This document shows, piece by piece, positions 38,409 through 46,083 of a stretch of DNA of 46,083 nucleotides (the first letter of the stretch is position 1; each line of letters starts with the position of its first letter). This DNA comes from Prochlorococcaceae cyanobacterium ETNP18_MAG_14 (GTDB taxonomy: Bacteria; Cyanobacteriota; Cyanobacteriia; PCC-6307; Cyanobiaceae). The stretch is taken from positions 1 to 46,083 of the forward strand of contig JASLWC010000004.1 of NCBI GenBank assembly GCA_030741055.1, read 5' to 3'. Position numbers and translations under genes: made by a program. Below the pieces are notes generated by a model that did no database searches, was not told where the DNA came from, and worked only from the letters and a program-made list of their open reading frames with translations.

Positions 38409-38810
38409 GGAGCACGCAGGCGGATCACTGCGGGGAATGTTCTGGAAATCTAGGAGTGCTTTTGCTTTTGGATCACTTAGGTATCAGAACTTCCTTTGTT
38501 CACTAGTTTTGGGGCTCATTTTAAGAGAGCTTCTCTAAGCAGCCAGAGGCGCTTGTTGTTCGAAGTTGGATTGCCCAGGTGATTTCTTTGCATCAGGCTA
38601 CGGCGCAAAATCAGCAGCACAGTGCTCCGTTTTCAGATTGGCCGCGCGCTCTGAGTTTGCGGCATCTCTTTGGTTGGAAATCTGGATAGAAGGCTGTTTT
38701 GGCAGGACCAAATGTAAGGCGTCGTTCTAGTGGTTAGGCGTATATCAACAAATTTGCTTGCCAAGCGGCAACTCCAGCACGGACGATGGCCCTAATAACT
38801 ACTGATCAAC
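38409..38810. other. 402-base divergent intergenic region between speA and ndk
   Basis: No gene supported. It must hold both promoters. Small hairpins are visible: AGAGA/TCTCT near 38525-38537 and GCTTG/CAAGC near 38756-38766. No tRNA or riboswitch pattern was recognised. Confidence 0.4.
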
Positions 38811-39269
38811 ATGACCGTCGAACGCACCTTTGTTGCCATCAAGCCTGATGGCGTCCAGCGTGGTCTAGTGGGAAAAATTTTGGCTCGCTTTGAACGCAAG
38901 GGTTTCAAGCTGGTTGGCTTAAAGCAGCTCACCCCTAGCCGTGAACTGGCCGGAAAGCATTACGGCGTGCATAGTGAGCGCCCTTTCTTTGCCGGACTTG
39001 TTGATTTCATTACCTCCGGTCCGGTGGTTGCAATGGTCTGGGAAGGTGAGGGTGTGATTGCTAGCGCTCGCAAGTTGATCGGCGCCACCAAGCCCCTGGA
39101 GGCTGAGCCTGGCACCATCCGCGGCGATTTAGCTGTGAACATCGGTCGCAATGTGATCCACGGTTCGGACGGTCCAGATACTGCTCAGTTTGAGATCAAT
39201 CTTTGGTTCTCCTCAGAAGAGCTCAACTCATGGACCCCCTCTGATCAGCAATGGCGTGTAGAGGGCTGA
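38811..39269 (+). CDS. ndk: Nucleoside diphosphate kinase
   Basis: Transfers gamma phosphate between nucleoside triphosphates and diphosphates, balancing the NTP/dNTP pools. 152 residues, the normal size. The N-terminal [19 protein letters not shown] and the active-site His117 in [12 protein letters not shown] are intact, and the C-terminus has [16 protein letters not shown]. The ATG at 38811 is the only sensible start. It is followed by a UUCG-loop terminator and then the convergent export operon. Confidence 0.97.
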   Translation: MTVERTFVAIKPDGVQRGLVGKILARFERKGFKLVGLKQLTPSRELAGKHYGVHSERPFFAGLVDFITSGPVVAMVWEGEGVIASARKLIGATKPLEAEPGTIRGDLAVNIGRNVIHGSDGPDTAQFEINLWFSSEELNSWTPSDQQWRVEG

Positions 39270-39282
39270 GTCCTTTTCCCTT

Positions 39283-39303
39283 GGGGTGTACTTCGGTGCC
39301 CCC
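39283..39303. terminator. UUCG-loop terminator between ndk and the export operon
   Basis: GGGGTGTAC and GTGCCCC pair (one bulged T, one wobble) around TTCG closed by C-G, the stable tetraloop. It lies 14 bases past the ndk stop and 11 bases short of the convergent exporter gene's end, so it can serve both. Confidence 0.65.
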
Positions 39304-39313
39304 TAAGGTTTGA

Positions 39314-41536
39314 TTAGGCCACTTCTGCCAAGAGAAGTTGGTATGGAGAATCGTTGATAGCGGCCATTTCTTCATGGCGGCCTTGTTGAACAACTCTGCC
39401 ACTCTCAAGAACCAGGATCAGGTCTGCATCACGGATTGTGCTTAGGCGATGGGCCACGATGATTTGGGTGCAGCCACGGCGTCGAAAGGCTTCGTCTACC
39501 AGGCGCTCTGTTTCGGCATCGAGCGCTGAGGTGGCTTCATCGAGTATCAGGATGCTGGGGTTCTGCACCAAGGCACGAGAAATGTCGAGTCGTTGTCGTT
39601 GACCACCTGAAAGGCTGCGACCTCCTTCGCTTAGCACCGTTTCAAAGCCATCAGGCAGGCCGATAACAGTGTCGAGAATTTGGGCATCTGCTCAGGCTTG
39701 CCGAAGGTCTTGATCTGGAATGTTGTTATTCCAGAGATTGAGGTTTTCGCGAACGCTACATCCATAGAGCTGTACATCTTGTTGAACCATCGCTAGGGAG
39801 CTGACGCTGATCGCTCGCGGGATTTCGCTCAGCGCTATACGGTCGTAAAGGATTTTCCCTTCGGAAGGCATATATAGACCTGCAAGTAGCTTTGCCATTG
39901 TGCTTTTGCCAGAGCCACTACCTCCCACAAAAGCGATCCTTTGGCCGTGTTGGATCGATAGGGATAGGTCATTGATTAGCGGTGGCTTCAGTGGCATATA
40001 GCCGAAGCAAAGGTTTTGAATATCGATTGAGCCTGATAGTCGCTCTCTTCCAGCTTTTCCATCATTCCAGTTCTGTATCTTTGGTGCATTTACAAGTAAT
40101 GGGTCTCGAGGCTGTTCAAGAACATCTTCTAGGCGGAGCACTTCGGCTTCAAAGTCTGGCAGGCTTTGCACGAAGGTAATCACTTTTTCGATTTCAGCTT
40201 TTAGGTTGCCGGCAATTGCTTGGGCTGCCAGCAGCATGCCCAGAGTTAGCTGGCCTTTAATCACCAGGAAAAATCCAATTAACAAAATTGCCACCTCGTT
40301 CAAGGTGGTCATCGCGCTGGGGACCACCTTGATCCTTGCGTTGAGCAGTTGAAGCTTTTGTGTGATATTGATTAGTCAGCTTTGATAACTCGCGTAGCGC
40401 CTGAAAATGTCGTTTTCTATTGCTGCTGCCTTCACAGAGTCGATATCTTGTAAGGCGCCTACCACAACTGCATTGGCTTTTGCTCCATCTTTTTGCAGCT
40501 GTTGACTGGCGTCTTTTTGCACTCGAAGGCTAATTGCTACCACGAGGGCATTGATCCCTGTCGTGACGCCTACTAGTAATCCTAAAATGGGGCTGTATAG
40601 CAAAGTCAGCACCAGGTAAAAAATCAGCAGAACAATGCCGGTGAACATTGGAATTAATTCGCCGCCGATGAATTCGGCAATTCGGGCATTGCTACCGACC
40701 CTGCTGGCTATATCTGATGCGTAGCGTTGGGCGTAATACCGCTCCGGTAAGGCCAGAACTTGGTGTTCAAACTGAGCGGCAAAGCGCCGGGTTAGTCGTC
40801 TCTCCAGGGTGCGCCTACCTACGAGTTGAAGATGTTGTAGAACCACCTGCAGGCTTATGATGATTGCCATGCCCCACAACAATGGCTTTAACCAAGTTAG
40901 GAATTGGTTGCCGATGACCTCATCCATATAGATCTGGAGAAAGATCGGCATCACCAGCTGAGGCAGGATCAACAGCAGCCCTGCCAAAAGAATGAATAGT
41001 GCTCCTCTGGGTTCTAGTTTTAAGCGTTGCCAGACAACCGGCCAGACAGTGGGAGCTCTGCCACCTTTTTGAAAGTCTGGAGTTGGCTCCATCGTGAGCA
41101 CGATGCCGGTGTAACTGTTGTCGAACTCTTCGCGACTCACAGTTCGAGGACCTAGAGCTGGATCATTTAGAGCAACCCGATCACCGATGAAACCCTCGAT
41201 AATAAGAAAGTGGTTGAATTCCCAAAATACGATTACAGGTAGTTTGATTTGCTCTAGAGCCAGCAATCCTTTTTTGAATCCCTTGGCTTCGAGTCCTAGG
41301 CTTTTGGCCGCTAGGAGAAGATTGGCCGCATCGCTACCATCACGTGAGACGCCGCAGAGTTCGCGCAGTTGGGTAAGCGGTACATAACGGCCGTAGTGCT
41401 GGAGCATGATGCTGAGGGAGGCTGCCCCGCATTCAGTGTTTTCCAGTTGCAGCACGGTTGGAGTACGTACCCACTTTTTGCTGAGACGAGCTTGAACGCG
41501 AATCCAGAGTTGACGGCAGAAATGTAGTAGGCCCAT
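39314..41536 (-). pseudogene. NHLM-type C39 peptidase/ABC exporter with two in-frame TGA codons
   Basis: The track lists three ORFs (41536, 40327, 39637). All are in one frame, so this is one 741-codon gene with TGA at codons 387 and 615. The N-terminal C39 peptidase has its triad: Cys36 (NTECGAASL), His109 (EFNHFLI) and Asp125 (LNDPALGP). Transmembrane helices follow (residues about 170-390). The ATPase domain has Walker A GGSGSGKST, signature LSGGQRQRL and Walker [12 protein letters not shown]. Such proteins cut double-glycine leaders and export the peptide. The first TGA falls just after the transmembrane region, between YASYQS and LINITQKL. The second is between LRQA and ADAQILDTV, where relatives often have Cys. 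Without readthrough, no ATPase domain would be attached. Start ATG with GGAGA upstream, 12 bases after the HlyD-type gene. Confidence 0.85.
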
Positions 41537-41548
41537 GTCTTTTCTCCG

Positions 41549-42667
41549 TCAGTAGATCCCGCTGAGGTCTCTCAACAAGGGGATCACATAACTAATGGGT
41601 CGTCTTTCCTCAACAAGCACGCGCAGCGTTGTTGGGGTGCCGCCTGTTAATTGAAGTTCAGGTCCTTTGCTGTCGCCCCAGTCATAGCCACTAGGTGTTG
41701 TTGGGTCTTTGCGTAAGGAGGTAATCACTTCGATCAACGGACCTTCTTCTTTGGGATTGATAGCCTTGAAAAGCGACTCCTTATTGCCGAGTCGGTTGAT
41801 TACTGCTGCTTTGCTGACTGGTATACGACGCACGCTGAGGATTTCAGCTTCGATGCCACCATGACGTTGTGGTTTGGTTGTTGTTGGGGTCACGCGTACT
41901 CGCTGACCAATGCGAAGACGTTTACCATCTTTGGCGGGGAAGAAGCCCAAGCTTTCGAGTGAATAATTCTCGTTGCTTCGCTCCAGTTCAAATAGTGTTG
42001 CGGCTGGTTGCACTACTTGCCCTAATTGAACGTAGCGGTCAGTAATACAGCCTGCTCTAGGGGCTTTCACTGTCGCCGTTCTTGCCACTTCTTTTTGTAT
42101 GGCGTCAATTTCGCCGCGTTTTTGATCAATCACTCGTTGGCGATCGCCATCACTACTCTCTAAATCATATAAAAGTCTATTGTTGGATTCTTTCTTTGTG
42201 TCCCATTCTTGCTGGGTTAATGCAAATCTAATAGCCTCCCATCGTTTGATTATCTTTTCATCTTCTTTCTTCCGTCGACCAGCCATAATGTCTAAGCGCG
42301 CATCATTGGCAATTAAAAGCTTAAGCTGTTCTTTGGCTTTCTCTTCTTCTAATTCTAGCTTCACTGGTTCAATTAGTGCCAGGGATGTTTCTTGCTTTAC
42401 ACAGTCTCCTACCTTGACCTTTAAATCTTTGATACGGCCACTAGTTTCACTTTGAATTAACTGCAGGCTTTCTGCTCGCAGTAACACTCCAAGTCCTTCG
42501 ATTCTTACGGGTAAACGGCCAAAGATCGACCACAGCAGAATGCTGAGGCTGAATCCCGTCAGTGATATCAGTAAAAGCCAGTAACTAGGCCTTAGCAGTT
42601 GTAGAGGTTGGTCTAGTTGTTCAGGACTTGCCAATGCATCCAGGGCATTCTTTCGGAATAGGCTCAT
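41549..42667 (-). CDS. NHLM export system secretion protein (HlyD/MFP family)
   Basis: 372 residues. It has a short cytoplasmic N-terminus, one membrane helix (SYWLLLISLTGFSLSILLW, about residues 28-46), then a periplasmic barrel/lipoyl-like segment (LLRAESLQLIQSETSGRIKDL). A long helical hairpin rich in Glu/Lys follows (VKLELEEEKAKEQLKLLI). The returning half is VKAPRAGCITDRYVQLGQVV. It bridges the inner-membrane ABC exporter to the outer membrane or periplasm. It overlaps the upstream ABC gene by one base (TAATG) and precedes the C39 exporter, matching the gene order of NHLM peptide-export loci. Confidence 0.9.
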   Translation of the reverse strand: MSLFRKNALDALASPEQLDQPLQLLRPSYWLLLISLTGFSLSILLWSIFGRLPVRIEGLGVLLRAESLQLIQSETSGRIKDLKVKVGDCVKQETSLALIEPVKLELEEEKAKEQLKLLIANDARLDIMAGRRKKEDEKIIKRWEAIRFALTQQEWDTKKESNNRLLYDLESSDGDRQRVIDQKRGEIDAIQKEVARTATVKAPRAGCITDRYVQLGQVVQPAATLFELERSNENYSLESLGFFPAKDGKRLRIGQRVRVTPTTTKPQRHGGIEAEILSVRRIPVSKAAVINRLGNKESLFKAINPKEEGPLIEVITSLRKDPTTPSGYDWGDSKGPELQLTGGTPTTLRVLVEERRPISYVIPLLRDLSGIY

Positions 42668-45414
42668 TAAATCTGCCTCTCCATTAAGCGGGCAAATAAA
42701 CCAGGTTGATTAATCAAACTTTCAAATGTGTCTTGTTGTTGAATTTGGCCCTTTTCCAGCACAATGATGCGATCGGCGTGGCGAATTGTGCTCAGTCGAT
42801 GTGCAATCACCACGCGTGTGATGTCTAGTGCTTCAAGACTGCGACTCACAATCGCTTGTGTGTGGTTATCCAGGGCGCTTGTAGCTTCGTCAAAAATCAG
42901 GATTCGTGGCCGTCGCACTAAAGCTCTGGCGATAGCAATTCGTTGGCGTTGTCCGCCTGAAAGGGTCCCTCCCCCTTCAGAAATAATGGTTTGTAGTCCC
43001 ATTGGCATTTCTCGGATGTCGTCTGCTAGCCCTGCCATTTCCGCTGCGGTCCATGCTTGCTCTTGAGTTATTAAGCATCCTCCTGCTATGGCTTCCATTA
43101 GGTTGCCGCTGAACAGGCTGGTGCTCTGTAGCACTGTGCCAATTTGACGTCTCAAGCTTTCGATACGTAGGCCATTGAGTGGTTGACCGTCGTAGCTGAT
43201 CTCTCCGTTTTCAGGCTTGCTAAATCCCAGCAGCATTCGCACGATTGTCGATTTACCTGATCCTGAGGGGCCTACTAGAGCTAGAAACTCTCCTGGATTT
43301 GCCCGAAAGCTCACTTCATCTAGAACAAGAGGGAGGTCGGGGGCATAGCGATAACTAACGCGGTCGAATTTGATCTCTCCATACAGATCTGTTGGTTCTA
43401 TGGCTTCATCCATCACTTCTGGTGAGGCTGTTAGCAAAGGCTTTGCTCGTTCATAGAGCACAGGCATATCGAATGCTTCCACTGCAAGTCCTGCGAAGCT
43501 GACCATGCTTCCGATAAATGTGGCAAAGGCAGAAAAAAACCCAAGTAATTGGCCAACATTTGGTGCATTCAATGTCGGGCTGTCCGCGGCCTCAGCGATC
43601 AGCTTTGTGATCACGATAAAGAGCAGCAATTGGCCAAGATTGGGCATTACATTCTGCAAGATTTCTGCGGTTGCCTCTTTGATATCCACGGCATTTTCTA
43701 GAGCTATGACGCGTTGGAACTGTTCTCCCCACCATCGAGATGCAGCAGCCTCTGCTCCTGCTAGACGCAATTTCGGTACGGAGCTGATCAGCTCAAGATT
43801 GCGACTTTGGGCTTGGCCTTGCCCCTCCTCTTGTTGGCGTATTAGTGGGCGAGTTTGCATCCCGATCAATGCTGTTGGCAGAAGCACCATCAGCGAGATC
43901 ACGAATGCCAGCAATGTCAGTTTGACGCTTATCTTCAGCATGAACAGCACATAAATGCTGGTGAGCACTACCTTGATTAAGCCCCCTTCCAAGAGTTCTT
44001 GGATTTGATCGCGCAGTTGGGCGATGGAACCAAATCGGAGTGTGATGTCGCCGAGGTTGTATTGACGGAAGAAATCTGTTGGCAGGGTCAGTAAGCGTTT
44101 AATACTGGCCAGCTGGGACTTGGCCCCACCTTTTTGTTGTGTGATCTGTATAGATCGGCTTTGGATCCATTCCAATGCCACTCGTGTCATGCCAGCTGCG
44201 ATCAGAATCAGACCTATTTGTAGTAATAAGCCAAGGTCTCTGTCAGGCAAAGCTGAGTTGGTGATTACGATGTTGAACGTGGGGGTAAGCAAGCCCAGAA
44301 GCGTCGCTAAAAACATCACGCCCACACCTATACGGAAGCCTTCGGTGAGTATTCCTAGGCATGCCCCAGAAGCTAATCCGGTGATACCCATCCCGAAGAT
44401 CCAACGAGCAGCACCAACCTCTCGGCCAATGGCAAGTAGGAAACCTATTGCGATTCCTAGGAGCAGACCACTCATCACAAACTTGGTGAAATTTGTTGGT
44501 TCTCCATAGGCAAAACGCAAAAGCCCTAAGGCTGTTAGATCCTTGGTTTGGAATGTGGGGCTGATGGCTATAACCCTTGGATTCAGTTCTTCCAGCAATT
44601 GGCTGGCTTTAGAGAGTGGTATTGGCTTGGCCATCTGTTCTGGTGCCCAGATCTGATAGCCGTTTGCAGTGGAACGAAGCACAACTGGGCTTATAGGCGT
44701 CTGATCGAGAAAGCCGATGAGGTCGCCACAGTCTTTCTCCAGCAGGCTTTCGTTGAGCAGCACATCCCGTCCGATCAAGTTTGCTGATTCCAGAATCAGC
44801 CTGAGCCGTGCTCGGGGATCAGGAGTATTTCGAACCGGTGCCTTCAGTGGCGCGGAGCCTGGCTGGGTAAGGGTTGCGACGCAAGCTAGAAGTGGGTCTT
44901 CACGAACAGCTGCTTCTAGGGGTAGCGCTTGATTGCTTTGGCTGGCTTTGCCTGCTGTTTCAAAACCAAGAAATAGTTGTGCTTCGCTTTGCGGACTTAG
45001 TGGCTCATGACTGTGTTGTCGTAAGTGGTGCTGTTCCCAGGATTTTTGATGGTGGGCCTCGAGCAGGATGATTAGAGCAGCTTTGCTGGGGGGTTCTTGC
45101 TTAGGGCGATCGGTAAGTTTTTCTAATAGCAAAGCTTGCAGGATTTCCAGGCCTTGTTGTTGCTCTTGATCTGATTTGCTCAGTAACGTGAGCTCACTTT
45201 TGGTGATGGCTTTGAGTCGAAGACGGCTGGAGTCGTTTAGGTCATTGACGTCTAATCCAGGTAGGATTGTGCCTGCTGTCAGGCTTAGAAGGCCAACTCT
45301 TGAATTAAGCGATCCATCTCCAGAGAGTTGTTCGAGGATCAGTCTTACTTCCCCTTCAGCAATCTTGAAAGGATCGCAGGGCCAGGGTCGTTCTTCTCCA
45401 GGTAGAAGTCTCAA
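42667..45414 (-). CDS. NHLM-type ABC transporter permease/ATP-binding protein
   Basis: I start at TTG 45414 because AAGGAGG lies nine bases upstream and it avoids an 80-base overlap with the preceding gene. The ATG at 45498 of the ORF track is an alternative. The product is about 915 residues. The N-terminal 300 residues include a Crp-like/cupin beta section (FKIAEGEVRLILEQL ... LLSLTAGTILPGLD) and a section resembling a degenerate C39 domain (DCGDLIGFLDQTPISPVVL). Six membrane helices follow from about residue 330. The ATPase domain has [24 protein letters not shown] and [12 protein letters not shown], all intact. It matches the second ABC component of NHLM systems, which lacks its own active peptidase. 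Translationally coupled to the HlyD-type gene. Confidence 0.88.
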   Translation of the reverse strand: MRLLPGEERPWPCDPFKIAEGEVRLILEQLSGDGSLNSRVGLLSLTAGTILPGLDVNDLNDSSRLRLKAITKSELTLLSKSDQEQQQGLEILQALLLEKLTDRPKQEPPSKAALIILLEAHHQKSWEQHHLRQHSHEPLSPQSEAQLFLGFETAGKASQSNQALPLEAAVREDPLLACVATLTQPGSAPLKAPVRNTPDPRARLRLILESANLIGRDVLLNESLLEKDCGDLIGFLDQTPISPVVLRSTANGYQIWAPEQMAKPIPLSKASQLLEELNPRVIAISPTFQTKDLTALGLLRFAYGEPTNFTKFVMSGLLLGIAIGFLLAIGREVGAARWIFGMGITGLASGACLGILTEGFRIGVGVMFLATLLGLLTPTFNIVITNSALPDRDLGLLLQIGLILIAAGMTRVALEWIQSRSIQITQQKGGAKSQLASIKRLLTLPTDFFRQYNLGDITLRFGSIAQLRDQIQELLEGGLIKVVLTSIYVLFMLKISVKLTLLAFVISLMVLLPTALIGMQTRPLIRQQEEGQGQAQSRNLELISSVPKLRLAGAEAAASRWWGEQFQRVIALENAVDIKEATAEILQNVMPNLGQLLLFIVITKLIAEAADSPTLNAPNVGQLLGFFSAFATFIGSMVSFAGLAVEAFDMPVLYERAKPLLTASPEVMDEAIEPTDLYGEIKFDRVSYRYAPDLPLVLDEVSFRANPGEFLALVGPSGSGKSTIVRMLLGFSKPENGEISYDGQPLNGLRIESLRRQIGTVLQSTSLFSGNLMEAIAGGCLITQEQAWTAAEMAGLADDIREMPMGLQTIISEGGGTLSGGQRQRIAIARALVRRPRILIFDEATSALDNHTQAIVSRSLEALDITRVVIAHRLSTIRHADRIIVLEKGQIQQQDTFESLINQPGLFARLMERQI

Positions 45415-45418
45415 GGCA

Positions 45419-46083
45419 TCAACCCTCCTTATCCTGAAACTGTCTGCACAGCCAGTCAAAGCGCAACCCGGCTGAACTGATGGCTGAGAGTTGCTCAAGC
45501 CCCAGCTGTTCGTCGTCGATCATCTTCTCGGCCATCAAGCTTGATTTTGCTAGTCCTCGGCTGAGAAGTTGATCGCGACTGCGTTGGGAGAGCATGCTTG
45601 CTATGCCCTTGTAGAAACGTTTGGCCAGATTTGGATCTGCATTAAGGGTGATTATTAGTTCTTGCTTCTCCAGCACTAGTAGCTCTAGACCGGAGAGCGT
45701 GTCCACATTGGCAGTGGCACCCCCGGCGTTGGGGTTGAGCATTGTCAACTCGCCGAGTAGTTCACCCCGGCGAGAGCTGCCCACTGATCGCCAGCTTCCT
45801 TCTTCGGTGATACTGATCCGGGCTTCCCCTGCGAGTAGTAGATATAGGTTGGGGACATCATCACCTTCTTGAAGAAGAACATCTCCGGCTGCGAGACGTT
45901 GCAATCTGCCAATTTTAGCGAGCCAGCCAACATCCTGTTCTTCTAGTTCTGCGAACAGCACTAGAACCTTGCGAAGGGGTTCTTGGTCATTGCTCGCAAC
46001 ACGGTGAATCCATGCGTTCTGGCCCTGTACTTGGAGGGCTAGTTTTTCAGCGATGACGCGATATAGGAGATGGCCAATGAAAG
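45419..46083 (-). CDS. Cyclic nucleotide-binding domain protein, 5' end outside the window
   Basis: The ORF track starts it at an internal GTG (45961), but the same frame stays open to the window edge (FIGHLLYRVIAEKLALQVQG and on). This is therefore the C-terminal 220 codons of a longer protein. A CNB/Crp-type beta roll is clear: LQRLAAGDVLLQEGDDVPNLYLLLAGEARISI then RRGELLGELTMLNPNAGGATANVDTL. The cassette's usual Arg-Ser is replaced by GGATANV, so ligand binding may be lost. The tail is helical. It ends four bases before the NHLM ABC gene and is probably the upstream gene of that operon, or part of its sensor input. Confidence 0.8.
   Translation of the reverse strand, partial: FIGHLLYRVIAEKLALQVQGQNAWIHRVASNDQEPLRKVLVLFAELEEQDVGWLAKIGRLQRLAAGDVLLQEGDDVPNLYLLLAGEARISITEEGSWRSVGSSRRGELLGELTMLNPNAGGATANVDTLSGLELLVLEKQELIITLNADPNLAKRFYKGIASMLSQRSRDQLLSRGLAKSSLMAEKMIDDEQLGLEQLSAISSAGLRFDWLCRQFQDKEG

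Noticed and set aside
39314-41536. Selenocysteine explanation for the two TGA codons
   Set aside because: No SECIS-like hairpin evident right after the codons and picocyanobacteria are not known to use selenocysteine; nonsense mutation or error is simpler.
11834-42150. HIP1-type GCGATCGC sites
   Set aside because: Only a handful seen (for example near 11834, 18144, 37360, 42138), not the dense pattern of HIP1-rich cyanobacteria, so not a feature.

Overview
The window looks like a chromosomal segment of a marine picocyanobacterium. A low-light, higher-GC Prochlorococcus (MIT9313/MIT9303-like, LLIV) fits best, and a marine Synechococcus relative is not excluded. This rests on roughly balanced base composition, very tight gene packing, a paired Flv1/Flv3 flavodiiron operon, acyl-lipid desaturases, an arginine decarboxylase-ndk neighbourhood and a peptide-export locus. 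No rRNA, tRNA, CRISPR array or insertion sequence was recognised.

Layout. 1-0.85 kb: a small double-glycine-leader peptide gene, a terminator and two tiny ORFs. 0.85-13.2 kb: mostly leftward housekeeping genes: ligA, an anchored NTF2-like protein, a chorismate-lyase-family protein, a GspC/PilP-like membrane protein, mnmG, dnaB, rplI and a desaturase. A rightward SprT-like gene group interrupts it near 3.5-4.7 kb. Two acyl-lipid desaturase paralogues flank an HTH-like gene, with a perfect operator-like palindrome over the promoter of the first. 13.5-18.6 kb: rightward alr-family PLP enzyme, gcvH, gcvP and a small unknown gene. 19.3-26.6 kb: leftward flv3-flv1, a three-gene TRAP transporter and an hsp20 gene broken by an in-frame TAA. 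26.8-31.4 kb: a leftward SNF2 helicase / SWIM-finger / MEKHLA operon. 31.7-39.3 kb: alaS, a divergent pair of cyclic-nucleotide-binding (CNB) genes, speA and ndk. 39.3 kb to the right edge: a leftward NHLM-type peptide-export operon whose C39 peptidase/ABC gene carries two in-frame TGA codons.

How the parts work together. The housekeeping genes serve replication, translation, glycine cleavage, polyamine synthesis and nucleotide balance. Flv3 and Flv1 would form the oxygen-photoreducing heterodimer that protects photosystem I. The desaturases adjust membrane fluidity. The TRAP system imports an organic acid-type substrate of unknown identity. The NHLM locus would mature and export leader-bearing peptides, with CNB-type domains at its head that could gate it.

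The most unusual content is gene decay or recoding that the ORF track splits or misses. It comprises two TGA codons in the C39 exporter, a TAA at the arm/alpha-crystallin junction of hsp20, and a single-base frameshift in a previously unlisted ~59-codon gene at 19.0-19.2 kb. Also notable are long perfect palindromes that carry the stop codons of convergent genes, and a 32-residue membrane micro-ORF with an ideal ribosome binding site behind the sprT-like gene.
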